The translations under genes were made by a program, and so were the position numbers. A stretch of 64,000 nt of DNA from a virus. The stretch covers positions 1 through 64,000 of IMG/VR virus record IMGVR_UViG_3300017963_000020, one strand, 5' to 3'. Shown piece after piece: positions 17,186 to 24,381 of the stretch; position 1 is the first letter of the stretch, and each line of letters begins with the position of its first letter. Under the pieces are notes generated by a model. It saw only the letters and a list, made by a program, of their open reading frames with translations, made no database searches and was not told the origin of the DNA.

Positions 17186-17436
17186 CCCCTACCCTGTATC
17201 TCTATGAGCTGCCCCTTTATCGGATCGTCCCAGACGATGACTTGCGTTATATTCTCGAGAATGACCTTGCCCTCGTTTACTTGCTGAATCATGTAGGCCA
17301 TGAGCTGGAGTTTATATACGTTCTGACCTCTTAGTTTCGTTTCTGCTTCGTCAGGTGAAAGCGGGACGAGTGCATCGAATTCCCGCACGAGTGCAGGACC
17401 GCTCATGCTGTATTTCATTTGTCTTTGTTTCGGCAT
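17173..17436 (-). CDS. Hypothetical protein, 87 aa
   Basis: Mixed alpha/beta protein with a predicted helix QNVYKLQLMAYMIQQVNEGK. No family recognised. Confidence 0.5.
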   Translation of the reverse strand: MPKQRQMKYSMSGPALVREFDALVPLSPDEAETKLRGQNVYKLQLMAYMIQQVNEGKVILENITQVIVWDDPIKGQLIEIQGRGWRK

Positions 17437-17440
17437 GAGC

Positions 17441-17680
17441 CTATCCCCACGAATGCTCGGTCGCCTTCCAGGTTATCTTCTCACCCCAGCAATGAAAGAA
17501 CTGAGTGAAGACCAGTTTGCCGACCGCCTCGGCGTCTTCCTTTCTTGCGAACCGAATTGCCCGATCGAACAGATCGAACGACCAGCATCCATCGCAGACT
17601 CGCAAGGCGACATTGAGGCTGTTCCCTGATTCGGCGAACCGCTCTATGAGCCATCCTGTTTCTATATTTTCTTCAGGCAT
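17441..17680 (-). CDS. Hypothetical protein, 79 aa
   Basis: Mixed alpha/beta protein with three Cys and four Trp. It is in the early-like cluster of small genes. No family recognised. Confidence 0.5.
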   Translation of the reverse strand: MPEENIETGWLIERFAESGNSLNVALRVCDGCWSFDLFDRAIRFARKEDAEAVGKLVFTQFFHCWGEKITWKATEHSWG

Positions 17681-17689
17681 TCTATCCCT

Positions 17690-17878
17690 CTACACGAGCG
17701 ACGATATGGTTTCCCTCTGGCCTTCCTTTGGCGAATCATCCTGATCTAATACCTTGAGACATCTCTTGCAGGTGACCGAACCCTTGATCCCTGTGATTCT
17801 GGATGCCCTTATCCCGCAAATCGTATTCTGTCCATTTGTCTGTTTGCCGATCCGGAATTGAAAATGTACTTTCGGCAT
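17690..17878 (-). CDS. Zinc-binding miniprotein, 62 aa
   Basis: One CKRC knuckle near residue 37 with an upstream Cys near 21, so it may be a partial ribbon. No family recognised. Confidence 0.45.
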   Translation of the reverse strand: MPKVHFQFRIGKQTNGQNTICGIRASRITGIKGSVTCKRCLKVLDQDDSPKEGQRETISSLV

Positions 17879-17890
17879 ATAAGGGGTTCC

Positions 17891-18259
17891 CTATTTCTTG
17901 ATCTCGTCGAAGTCTTTCCAGATATCGGCTTCGTCCTTATACCATCGGCTGAAGTTATCCCCGACCACGATGAACCATCCCAGCTTGAGATCGTGGCGGA
18001 CGACCTCGGCCTTTTCATCCGGCCAGTCCTGTAGATGCTCTTTCGGTTGCAGAACAAGGCCGACATGAATCTGCGTGTTCGGTGGATCCTCGTATGCACA
18101 GGGAGCGCACATTCGCGCAAGTTTGTCTCCCACGAATTGCTTCCCGCATTGATGACATCTGTTGAGATACCATCCTGGAGCCCATGGACCCTTCTGATCC
18201 CTGATGTCCCGCTCGAAGAGGATGCACTTTCTTTCGCCGACGGTTTCGATATTGTCCAT
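17891..18259 (-). CDS. Zinc-ribbon protein, 122 aa
   Basis: CHQCG (about 35) and CAPCA (about 51) form a ribbon inside a 122-residue protein with a beta-rich C-terminal half. No family recognised. Confidence 0.55.
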   Translation of the reverse strand: MDNIETVGERKCILFERDIRDQKGPWAPGWYLNRCHQCGKQFVGDKLARMCAPCAYEDPPNTQIHVGLVLQPKEHLQDWPDEKAEVVRHDLKLGWFIVVGDNFSRWYKDEADIWKDFDEIKK

Positions 18260-18262
18260 GAT

Positions 18263-18487
18263 TTATTCCTCTCCAAGATCGATCATAGAATCGATCTCCA
18301 GGTTGAGCCTTTCCAGTTCCATATCTAATTCGGCGACTCGTGCAAGGGTCGCTGATTTATTCTCTTCGGTCATCCCCGTATTTAACTCATCCAGTTCCCA
18401 TTTGATTTCCGCGAGCCTTTGTTGAATCGCGTCTTTCCTTGCTTCCCAGTCTTCCGCCGAAAGCCCTGACGATGCTGAATCGTTCAT
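18263..18487 (-). CDS. Short coiled-coil protein, 74 aa
   Basis: From about residue 10 the sequence is a regular heptad-like chain of Leu with Glu/Lys (RLAEIKWELDELN..., LDMELERLNLEIDSM), a coiled coil. ATG 18487 follows AGAGGAAC; a GTG at 18610 in the same frame would add 41 residues. It is the first gene after a likely promoter at 18668. Confidence 0.5.
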   Translation of the reverse strand: MNDSASSGLSAEDWEARKDAIQQRLAEIKWELDELNTGMTEENKSATLARVAELDMELERLNLEIDSMIDLGEE

Positions 18488-18667
18488 GGCTGTTCCTCTC
18501 TGCCTGAACGGGTTTCCGCCCGATGCTGACTGCCTCATGAACCGCTCTACGACGCCCATCGGTAGACTCCATCCCTGGGAGGACGATCTGAAGGTATTCT
18601 CCGCTTTCACGATGCCCGTTCATCCGTTTCCCCGAAAATGACTCAGGGTGAGGCGAAATTCTGTGCT

Positions 18668-18697
18668 ATTATAAAGTATGAGAATCCACTTTCTTAA
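18668..18697 (-). promoter_or_regulatory. Sigma-70-like promoter
   Basis: On the minus strand a perfect TATAAT (18668-18673) has TTAAGA 18 bases upstream, in an A/T-rich segment between genes. It would start transcription near 18661 toward the coiled-coil gene and the genes after it. This is the clearest host-type promoter in the window. Confidence 0.55.
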
Positions 18698-18715
18698 AAA
18701 AACGAAAACCTTTTT

Positions 18716-19015
18716 TCATAAACTTAATTTTATTCCTAATGATCTTAATATCCTCGCCATTCTTCCCAGTTTCGCCCGTGCTCGGTTTTCGTCCCCTGTC
18801 CTCATGATGGTACTCTCCCCCTTCCTGGCGTCGCCCCTGCAAGCCATTAGACCGACTGTACGAGACGCCAGCATGACGTCTCCTGGCGATTGTACCCTTC
18901 CCCCCTGTATAGGGTAGGGGTTTCCGACCCTTTCATCCGTATATCGTTCATGGTGAAGGATTTCCATGAGTATATCGCCCCGTTTCATCCCTACGGACGA
19001 GCCTACGGATAGCAC
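18716..19015 (-). CDS. Doubtful small protein, up to 99 aa
   Basis: An open frame of 99 codons with weak SD signals and unusual composition. The region also contains hairpins and poly-T tracts. It may be a gene starting at 18988 or simply non-coding sequence. Confidence 0.25.
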   Translation of the reverse strand: MLSVGSSVGMKRGDILMEILHHERYTDERVGNPYPIQGGRVQSPGDVMLASRTVGLMACRGDARKGESTIMRTGDENRARAKLGRMARILRSLGIKLSL

Positions 19016-19036
19016 GGGCAGAACCGACCCTGCCCG
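19015..19036 (-). terminator. Hairpin, possible terminator
   Basis: A 7-bp stem (CGGGCAG / CTGCCCG) with an 8-base loop lies after the small genes at 19136-19928. No U-run follows on the minus strand. The stretch 19037-19135 shows nothing else. Confidence 0.35.
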
Positions 19037-19135
19037 GAGGAGGAAGGGTCAGCGGAGAGGGCAAGCTAGGTTTCTACCCTCATACCCTGACTCGCCTCTC
19101 TCTGCCCCTGACTCTATGACGTTCGTATGAGATGC

Positions 19136-19273
19136 CTATGATTCTTGCTGTTGATTGGTATTGCCTTCCTGTGTCTTTGATTCCTTTGCACGTTTCAGAT
19201 AGGCCTCTATCTTCCTTTGTATATCTTTCGGGTTGAGTTCAAGCGTTATTAGCATTCGTTTTCTTTTCGGCAT
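19136..19273 (-). CDS. Basic miniprotein, 45 aa
   Basis: A 45-codon gene starting MPKRKRMLITLELNPKDIQ with AAAGGA 8 bases upstream and 4 bases after the previous stop. Charged and helical, with a Gln-rich end. Its tight spacing in a run of small genes supports it. No family recognised. Confidence 0.5.
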   Translation of the reverse strand: MPKRKRMLITLELNPKDIQRKIEAYLKRAKESKTQEGNTNQQQES

Positions 19274-19277
19274 ATCT

Positions 19278-19457
19278 TTATTCCTTTGCATGGTTGAGCG
19301 GATGCGTTTTCTTTTTCTGTGTACTGAGTAGGATTACGCTTCCTGATTCCCTTGCACGTTTCAAGGCTTCTGTTGATGCCAGATATATTCTTTCCCAGTC
19401 TATGCTTCCTGTCAGCGGATCGAGTTCTTTCGGTGGTAGCGAATATGATTTACTCAT
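19278..19457 (-). CDS. Hypothetical protein, 59 aa
   Basis: A 59-codon gene starting MSKSYSLPPKELDPLTG with AAAGGAAAG upstream. Contains WERIYLASTEALKRARESG, a likely helix similar in feel to the next gene (AYLKRAKES), so the two may be related. No family recognised. Confidence 0.5.
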   Translation of the reverse strand: MSKSYSLPPKELDPLTGSIDWERIYLASTEALKRARESGSVILLSTQKKKTHPLNHAKE

Positions 19458-19469
19458 GGCTTTCCTTTC

Positions 19470-19697
19470 CTATGCTGGTATCAGTTCTGCTATGTCTTCC
19501 AAGAACGCCTGATCAATTGTTCCTTCTGCTAATATCCTTTCCCTCGGTTCATACGGCAGAGTCATATCGGCGAACATATTTAATCTATTCGGCCCGAAGG
19601 TTCTTTTCACCTGATGCTTCCCGACGTATATGATGTCGCCTTTCTTTAGTATGCTCGTATCTTTAATCACTCTCCACTTCTGTCCTGGCTCTACCAT
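19470..19697 (-). CDS. Hypothetical beta-rich protein, 75 aa
   Basis: Begins MVEPGQKWRVIKDTSILKKG and continues with a 'DIIYVGKHQVKRTF' strand pair, resembling a small SH3-like barrel. No firm family. Confidence 0.5.
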   Translation of the reverse strand: MVEPGQKWRVIKDTSILKKGDIIYVGKHQVKRTFGPNRLNMFADMTLPYEPRERILAEGTIDQAFLEDIAELIPA

Positions 19698-19709
19698 CTT
19701 CTTCCTCCC

Positions 19710-19928
19710 TTATCGTGGACAGGCAGTAAATAAAACGCTCCTCCCTTTCTCGAACAGCCTGTCGGATAGTTCCTTGATCGTAATATCCGGGCTCTCCTGT
19801 AGTAATCCCTTGATATATTCCGCATCTTGGCCGAATAACAATACGAGCCTTCTATCGTGCATATACTCACGCTCCTCGGCGACTTTGGTGTTCTTTACTG
19901 CGACGCTCCACGGGATATGTTTCCGCAT
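19710..19928 (-). CDS. Hypothetical protein, 72 aa
   Basis: The C-terminal half (SPDITIKELSDRLFEKG) looks like a short helix-turn-helix. SD AGGAGGAAT is present. Function unknown. Confidence 0.5.
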   Translation of the reverse strand: MRKHIPWSVAVKNTKVAEEREYMHDRRLVLLFGQDAEYIKGLLQESPDITIKELSDRLFEKGRSVLFTACPR

Positions 19929-19943
19929 CCTATTCCTCCTCCT

Positions 19944-20201
19944 CTACCATTCATTTTCCTCCTGCACTTTCTTTCCCTTTCTGGGCATGAATGCCGGGTT
20001 CATGTGCAAAGGAAACGGGAACTTGAATAGAGTATCTGCTATATCTTCAATCGGCTTCTTTCTGTCGCCCTTGCTCAACGTGATTAGGACGTGTTCGTTC
20101 CCATGCAGCTTCATCCCTATATTATCGTTTCGGTGTAGCAGTATTTCAATCGGCCTATCCTCAGGCAGATCGATTGTCTTATCGTCCCATTTAATTATCA
20201 T
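19944..20201 (-). CDS. Hypothetical protein, 85 aa
   Basis: ATG 20201 follows GTAGGAGATAAAAGG. Beta-rich N-terminal half, basic C-terminus with 'FMPRKGKKVQEENEW'. No family recognised. Confidence 0.5.
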   Translation of the reverse strand: MIIKWDDKTIDLPEDRPIEILLHRNDNIGMKLHGNEHVLITLSKGDRKKPIEDIADTLFKFPFPLHMNPAFMPRKGKKVQEENEW

Positions 20202-20205
20202 CCTT

Positions 20206-20451
20206 TTATCTCCTACCGAATCCGCCATCGAACATCTGGTCAAACATATCCATCGGGCCTTCCCTGCTCTTTCCCGCTTCCTTGAACGCACGAGCTGCCT
20301 CGTGCATATCCTGGGAAGCCTTGAACCCCTGATCGTATATCTGTTTCAGTAGCTTCTTCAGGTTCCCTGCCTTGAATGTAATCTCTGCGTCGGGATTGTT
20401 TATCTTTTTATTCTTGTTCGCCAGAGCGTTCCATGCGTCCTCGAATGTCAT
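20206..20451 (-). CDS. Hypothetical protein, 81 aa
   Basis: ATG 20451 is set by GAGGAGG five bases upstream. Helical, with a Met/Gly/Phe-rich C-terminus (MDMFDQMFDGGFGRR) that resembles flexible tips of DNA-binding phage proteins. It overlaps the upstream gene by 44 bases. Confidence 0.5.
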   Translation of the reverse strand: MTFEDAWNALANKNKKINNPDAEITFKAGNLKKLLKQIYDQGFKASQDMHEAARAFKEAGKSREGPMDMFDQMFDGGFGRR

Positions 20452-20914
20452 CGTCTCCTCCTCGCTCTCTTGCGACATGGTCGGGCAGCTTTTCCCATCC
20501 ATGCTCTTCGGTGTAGACGTATGCAATATCTTCAGCCTTTACGAAGACTGAATCGTGGTCTTCTGCTTGATCAGGTAGATCGCTGAGCGTTTCTACTGGC
20601 TCAAGGATCCTGAATAATGGTGGAAGGTATTCGTTATCTATTTCAGCCTGTATTGGATCGTCCTTAAACCGGACTTCATTTCGCTCTACGAATACCCTGA
20701 TATCCACGTCCAGCTGTACGAGTGCAAGGCGGAGCATTGAACTGAGTCCTGAGTACTCGCCAGACAGATCGTTTAATAGGGAGCGAAGGGTAGGGCATTC
20801 AACCCTCTCCTTTATCTCCCTCAGCCCGTCATGGAATTCCTGCCTTGCTTGCATCACGCTTCGGTGACTATTAGCAAGAGCGCGAGCCATCTTTATTCTT
20901 TCAGCCTTGTCCAT
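20408..20914 (-). CDS. Hypothetical helical protein, 168 aa
   Basis: An alpha-helical, acidic protein without recognisable motifs. It is one of the larger proteins in the 15-24 kb block. No family recognised. Confidence 0.5.
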   Translation of the reverse strand: MDKAERIKMARALANSHRSVMQARQEFHDGLREIKERVECPTLRSLLNDLSGEYSGLSSMLRLALVQLDVDIRVFVERNEVRFKDDPIQAEIDNEYLPPLFRILEPVETLSDLPDQAEDHDSVFVKAEDIAYVYTEEHGWEKLPDHVARERGGDDDIRGRMERSGEQE

Positions 20915-21146
20915 GGTTCCTGCTCCAGACTATACGACGCCTTTCCGTTCCTGGGATACGTTCGCTTATCAGGACCAGTTCGCCATCGAATATCTCTAAC
21001 GCTTTCAGGACACTTTTCTTTGTAGGGACTGGGACGTTATGCTCGTCCAGTATCTTATCGGCTTCCTCAACCTTTGTTTCCTTACCTATCACGCGATATT
21101 CTTTGTAGTGTACTCGGTTCCCTTCCCGCCATTCTTCTCTCGGCAT
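20901..21146 (-). CDS. Hypothetical protein, 81 aa
   Basis: Charged alpha/beta protein; it overlaps the next start by 14 bases. No family recognised. Confidence 0.5.
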   Translation of the reverse strand: MPREEWREGNRVHYKEYRVIGKETKVEEADKILDEHNVPVPTKKSVLKALEIFDGELVLISERIPGTERRRIVWSRNHGQG

Positions 21147-21147
21147 A

Positions 21148-21342
21148 TCAGGCCTCCTTGGAATCGGGAGGGTCGTCTACCATGAGGTTATTAGTAGAGG
21201 GTCGCCTACTATGGGGATATTGAAAGTGGACGCTCCACTTGCTTTCCTCTTTGTCTATTCTGCTGATCCACACGAAGAACCAGATCAGATAGACAACGAC
21301 GACGGCTCCATATATGAGCGCAAGTATTTCATCGGTCTTCAT
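21148..21342 (-). CDS. Single-pass membrane protein, 64 aa
   Basis: Residues 7-28 are a clear transmembrane helix (LALIYGAVVVVYLIWFFVWI), with a short acidic N-terminus and a charged, Pro-rich C-terminal tail. The inside/outside charge pattern suggests N-out, C-in. It could be a superinfection-exclusion or accessory lysis protein, but the function is not shown. Confidence 0.55.
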   Translation of the reverse strand: MKTDEILALIYGAVVVVYLIWFFVWISRIDKEESKWSVHFQYPHSRRPSTNNLMVDDPPDSKEA

Positions 21343-21712
21343 TCGGTATCTTTACCATTCCGCGCACGACTCTGATCTTCATCGCCGTACACTTGAGCCG
21401 ATCGGCATTCGCCTGAAGCGAAGTCAGGGCGATATCGTTTGTGCTTCTGGGCATGATCATTGTCATTTCCGGTCCTGGCTGTCCAGGGAAGACCAATAGA
21501 GCACCGAACGCTCCATCCTCGGGCAGATGATTCCCATGATTCATGTAGAACACGATCGCCATCAGTTTCTTGCAGTCTTCATAGGTCAGCAAGGTTTCAG
21601 GGATCGCATACGCTGAACCGTCTGGGAGATCTGGCTTTTCTCCCATCTCTTTGTTCGGTGTTCTGTATATTTGCTGTTCCGCGAAGTTGAACAGTATCAC
21701 TTCCACTTTCAT
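21329..21712 (-). CDS. Hypothetical protein, 127 aa
   Basis: Compact alpha/beta protein with a GALLVFPGQPGPEMTMIMPR segment. No family recognised. Confidence 0.5.
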   Translation of the reverse strand: MKVEVILFNFAEQQIYRTPNKEMGEKPDLPDGSAYAIPETLLTYEDCKKLMAIVFYMNHGNHLPEDGAFGALLVFPGQPGPEMTMIMPRSTNDIALTSLQANADRLKCTAMKIRVVRGMVKIPNEDR

Positions 21713-22107
21713 ATCAGCCTCCTGACTTTCGGTGTATTCTTCTTCGGTTCTATTATCGTCTGCCCGTTCGCGAGCAGATCAAAAGGCGAAATGTAGTAGA
21801 GCCCTTTCTTATAATCTGCATAATCAACCGATCTCTTTTGCAGATATACCTTCACGAACGAAGGACACGCTGAACGGTATTCGATATAGAACGCTTTCCT
21901 TGAACCCTGCCTCCATATCGTACTCCTCGGTATATGCAATGAACCCTTGACGATGTTTTCAGGGCCGAACTCTATGTATGGTCCTCGGTCGCCTATAACG
22001 ATACGAATATAGCCTGTCGCGATATGCTTTCCATCTCTTGTTTCAAACCGCATGAGCGGTCGCCCTTCCATCGGTATCCTCAGTCGTTCTTCGTATGACT
22101 GGCTCAT
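21709..22107 (-). CDS. Hypothetical beta-rich protein, 132 aa
   Basis: Beta-strand-rich with several basic patches. It overlaps both neighbours by 4 bases. No family recognised. Confidence 0.5.
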   Translation of the reverse strand: MSQSYEERLRIPMEGRPLMRFETRDGKHIATGYIRIVIGDRGPYIEFGPENIVKGSLHIPRSTIWRQGSRKAFYIEYRSACPSFVKVYLQKRSVDYADYKKGLYYISPFDLLANGQTIIEPKKNTPKVRRLI

Positions 22108-22292
22108 CTCAGCCTCCTGATGCCGTTCTTATCCCAGACGAGCGTCCATCCCTGAGCGACCATCTGGGCAATATATGAATCGGTCGCGTCCTGATTGCAG
22201 TTCGTACAGAACTTAGAATAGAACGTACGATGCCTCTTGCACTTTCTGCAGAACAGGCAGATTCCGTTCTTGTCGAATGTCTTTGGGTCCAT
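22104..22292 (-). CDS. Zinc-ribbon miniprotein, 62 aa
   Basis: CLFCRKCK and CTNCN provide five Cys for one ribbon, with KHRT in between. The leader has AATATATTC followed by GAGGAAGAG before the ATG, the same arrangement as the genes starting at 22993 and 23997. Confidence 0.6.
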   Translation of the reverse strand: MDPKTFDKNGICLFCRKCKRHRTFYSKFCTNCNQDATDSYIAQMVAQGWTLVWDKNGIRRLR

Positions 22293-22560
22293 CTCTCTTC
22301 CTCGAATATATTATCGGCCGAGCCGACCAGGAAGTCGCTCGGCCATGTCGCACGGAGTTTCCTTGGCCTGAACGTCGCCAGTTCTTCGTCTTGTTCTGTA
22401 GACATCGCTTCCAGGCTTCTTGCAGTACAATCAGCCCAGAGTCCAGAAGGACGCTAGCGCATATCTCACCTCCTTTCCACTTCGTATAGGGTTCAAATGT
22501 CTTGGTCTTGGCGAGGCGATTGCTTGGACCCTTTACTTTGAATTCATGCGATCCTGGCAA
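22213..22560 (-). CDS. Uncertain protein, TTG start, up to 115 aa
   Basis: The first about 65 residues (KGPSNRLAKTKTFEPYTKWK) look coding, but the rest overlaps a second frame (22109-22405, beginning MSTEQDEELATF) whose first 45 residues also look protein-like. Only one of the two can be fully real, or there is a frameshift near 22400. A perfect SD (AAAGGAGGTGA, 22466-22476) in this interval leads to an ATG-CGC-TAG minigene. Confidence 0.35.
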   Translation of the reverse strand: MPGSHEFKVKGPSNRLAKTKTFEPYTKWKGGEICASVLLDSGLIVLQEAWKRCLQNKTKNWRRSGQGNSVRHGRATSWSARPIIYSRKRDGPKDIRQERNLPVLQKVQEASYVLF

Positions 22561-22579
22561 TTCTTGGTTCGGCCTCGCC

Positions 22580-22993
22580 TCAGTTCCTTGGCCTGATCAT
22601 TTTGCTTTTCGTTTCACCTGCTATTGTCTGCACGATGGTGAACCCTGCCGATAGCAAGTTCTTCCTGAGCGTCCTGACCTTTTCCGTTTTGAATATGTCT
22701 TTGTTCTTGCCGATGAACTGGATCGCGGAACGAATGCCTTCAATATCATTCCTCAGCCTCACCATGACGCCGAGTCTGTCTGGCCTTCGTTTGCCTTTCT
22801 TGTCCACGAATAGGTTCCTGAACTTCCACAGACAGTTGAACCCTTGACAAACATCCGGCCTATCCTGGTAGATGGAACAGCCATCGTCCGACAGATGTTT
22901 GCAAGGTTCATTTTCTGCCTTGTTCAGTTCTGGTATCGCCAGGAAAGTACAGCACTCCTGACACGAACCGCAATTCCTCAGTTCGCTATCCAT
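22580..22993 (-). CDS. YkgJ-like Cys-cluster protein, 137 aa
   Basis: Residues 8-15 read CGSCQECC, followed by 'PCKHLSDDGCSIYQDRPDVC' and 'FNCLW'. This CxxCxxCC plus C-x8-C-x8-C pattern is the signature of the YkgJ family (putative zinc- or iron-chelating domain, PF03692). The biochemical role is not settled. The leader carries AATATATTCGGAGAA before the ATG. Confidence 0.75.
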   Translation of the reverse strand: MDSELRNCGSCQECCTFLAIPELNKAENEPCKHLSDDGCSIYQDRPDVCQGFNCLWKFRNLFVDKKGKRRPDRLGVMVRLRNDIEGIRSAIQFIGKNKDIFKTEKVRTLRKNLLSAGFTIVQTIAGETKSKMIRPRN

Positions 22994-23018
22994 GATTCGT
23001 TCTCCGAATATATTCTAA

Positions 23019-23047
23019 GTCCCGGAGGTCCAGACTACCTCCGGGAC
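23019..23047 (-). terminator. Terminator-like hairpin downstream of tmRNA
   Basis: An 11-bp perfect stem (GTCCCGGAGGT / ACCTCCGGGAC) with a 7-base loop lies 74 bases past the tmRNA 3' end, followed on the minus strand by TTAGAATATATTC. It probably ends the tmRNA precursor. Confidence 0.6.
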
Positions 23048-23120
23048 CAGAAGAAGGGGCTTCGGTCGCTTTCGGATGAGGAGCACTCTACCTATCGGCG
23101 ACCTCCACTCCAGGGCGAAT

Positions 23121-23486
23121 GGAGTCGGTGGGAATCGAACCCACGTCCAGCTCAGGGATCCATGGTCCATCTACGATCGTAGTCGGTTCTTTTCAGCTAC
23201 CGACAGCCTATCCCGTTCTTTCCACGAGCAAGTCAACCCGAGTTAGGGTCGGTGGGATTTAACCGACCTGAGTTCCTAACGGCGGTTCATCCAAGGCCGG
23301 AACGCTCCTCGGTGAACCGGAATGGTCAAGCGACCATTCTGGCGGTCATCGCCTCGCCAAAAGAGGCGGGACGAGCGACCTGTCGCTTTTCATTGGCGAT
23401 TGAATTTGATTGTTCGCTCCTTGACGCGGAAGCATACGGATCGCAGGATTCACTTCACCTCTGCCTGTCGAGCCCTTTACGACCCC
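23121..23486 (-). ncRNA. ssrA: Transfer-messenger RNA (tmRNA)
   Basis: A 366-base one-piece tmRNA. The 5' end reads GGGGTCGTAAAGGGCTCGAC followed by AGG, the tmRNA-specific D-loop signature. The 3' end reads GGACGTGGGTTCGATTCCCA and ends CGACTCC, so the acceptor stem pairs GGGGTCG with CGACTCC (one G-U) and the T-arm is GTGGG/CCCAC around TTCGATT. CCA is not encoded. The best tag frame resumes at GCC (23397) after TCAATC: 23 codons, ANEKRQVA... ending TARMVA, with the TGA at 23326-23328 on a hairpin (GAATGGTC/GACCATTC), as in helix 5 of bacterial tmRNAs. A second frame beginning GCG-AAC-AAT is possible. tmRNA rescues stalled ribosomes; a phage copy could retune tagging. Confidence 0.88.
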
Positions 23487-23488
23487 TT

Positions 23489-23515
23489 CTTATAGCCGTC
23501 TCTTGATATCGTCAA
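23489..23515 (-). promoter_or_regulatory. Possible tmRNA promoter
   Basis: TTGACG (23510-23515) and TATAAG (23489-23494) on the minus strand, 15 bases apart (short spacing), lie just before the mature tmRNA 5' end and inside the end of the upstream gene. Both hexamers are close to sigma-70 consensus. Confidence 0.4.
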
Positions 23516-23801
23516 GGTCAAGTTCGCCTCGTGCCCTCTTCTTAGCTGCCTGTCTCTTGCTGATTCCAAGAACACGAGCAATATCAGCGTTCGTTATGCC
23601 GTCCTTCATGCTGTTACTTGCAGAGCTGGACGGCCGAGGCTTATTCCTCGCCTCATATATTTCCTTCCTGAGTTTGCACTCGTGGAACTCCGCGCATCCT
23701 TTGCACGGATTCCCGTTTTGATATTCCCAAATCCCCCGGAAGATCTCGTACATATCCTTCGCGAGGTTGCATCCCTTAGATCGGTAATCCTCCGGTCTCA
23801 T
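23490..23801 (-). CDS. Cys-cluster / helix-turn-helix protein, 103 aa
   Basis: ATG 23801 follows GGGGAAGG. The middle contains a CKGCAEFHEC cluster (about 33-42), and the C-terminus (KDGITNADIARVLGISKRQA) is a typical helix-turn-helix with a basic recognition helix. It may be a small metal-dependent transcription factor. Its stop is 4 bases from the tmRNA 5' end. Confidence 0.55.
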   Translation of the reverse strand: MRPEDYRSKGCNLAKDMYEIFRGIWEYQNGNPCKGCAEFHECKLRKEIYEARNKPRPSSSASNSMKDGITNADIARVLGISKRQAAKKRARGELDLDDIKRRL

Positions 23802-23997
23802 TGGCCTTCCCCTTAATAGCATCAAGAATGCAATCTACGAACTCTTCGTTGCTGATTATCTGCCTGAGTTCTTGTGTTGATTCCCAGCGAAGGTAGAGTC
23901 GCTTCTCGCCAGAGCAGAAGAAGCATATTCTCCCGTCACGCTTTCCAGTTCCGTTACAGACGGGACAATCCTTGATCGCCCATGCCTTCTCCTTCAT
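23776..23997 (-). CDS. DnaJ-type zinc-finger miniprotein, 73 aa
   Basis: CPVCNGTGKRDGRICFFCSG is the CxxCxGxG...CxxCxG zinc-centre pattern of DnaJ. No J-domain is present. The C-terminal 45 residues are helical. It could be a chaperone- or nucleic-acid-associated ribbon. The leader has TATATTCGGAGGA. Confidence 0.6.
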   Translation of the reverse strand: MKEKAWAIKDCPVCNGTGKRDGRICFFCSGEKRLYLRWESTQELRQIISNEEFVDCILDAIKGKANETGGLPI

Positions 23998-24020
23998 ATC
24001 GTCCTCCGAATATATCAGGG

Positions 24021-24055
24021 GTCCTGCCCTCCGGCAAAAAGAGCAGGACCTCTAT
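24021..24055 (-). terminator. Hairpin in gap before DnaJ-finger gene
   Basis: An 8-bp stem (GGTCCTGC / GCAGGACC) with a long loop lies in the 147-base gap between 23997 and 24145. It is followed on the minus strand by the TATATTC leader of the next gene. Nothing else is seen in the gap. Confidence 0.35.
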
Positions 24056-24144
24056 CGAAGAAAGGAGTCCGGTTCGTTTATGTTCAGGTCGCCCTTCAGC
24101 GGTCGGGACCTCATGTCCACGGTCGATCCAGGCGACCCCTTTGA

Positions 24145-24381
24145 TTATCTACTTGTATTCTGCCATTCACCCTTCTCGCCTTGCTCAGGATTGGCGTTCG
24201 CATCCTTGGCGAGCTTGTCAACGAGTTCTATATCTCTTCCTCTGCAAGTGACCCTGACAGTATTGTCGTTCCATACTCTTGGAAAAAAGTATGGATCGAT
24301 CGCGACTATAAAGTCAACGGAATGCACGACCTTCTCAAAGACGAAGGTCTTAGAATAATTGGCGTCCTTTTCTATTTTCAT
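24145..24381 (-). CDS. Hypothetical protein, 78 aa
   Basis: ATG 24381 follows AAGGAGGAGAT. Beta-rich with an acidic, Asn/Glu-rich tail. It overlaps the stop of the DUF488-like gene by 32 bases and so probably belongs to the radical SAM operon. Confidence 0.5.
   Translation of the reverse strand: MKIEKDANYSKTFVFEKVVHSVDFIVAIDPYFFPRVWNDNTVRVTCRGRDIELVDKLAKDANANPEQGEKGEWQNTSR

Noticed and set aside
23121-23200. A single tRNA gene suggested by the GTGGGTTCGATTCCCAC T-arm
   Set aside because: The D-arm and acceptor partner lie 280 bases upstream and match tmRNA; no anticodon stem fits a tRNA.
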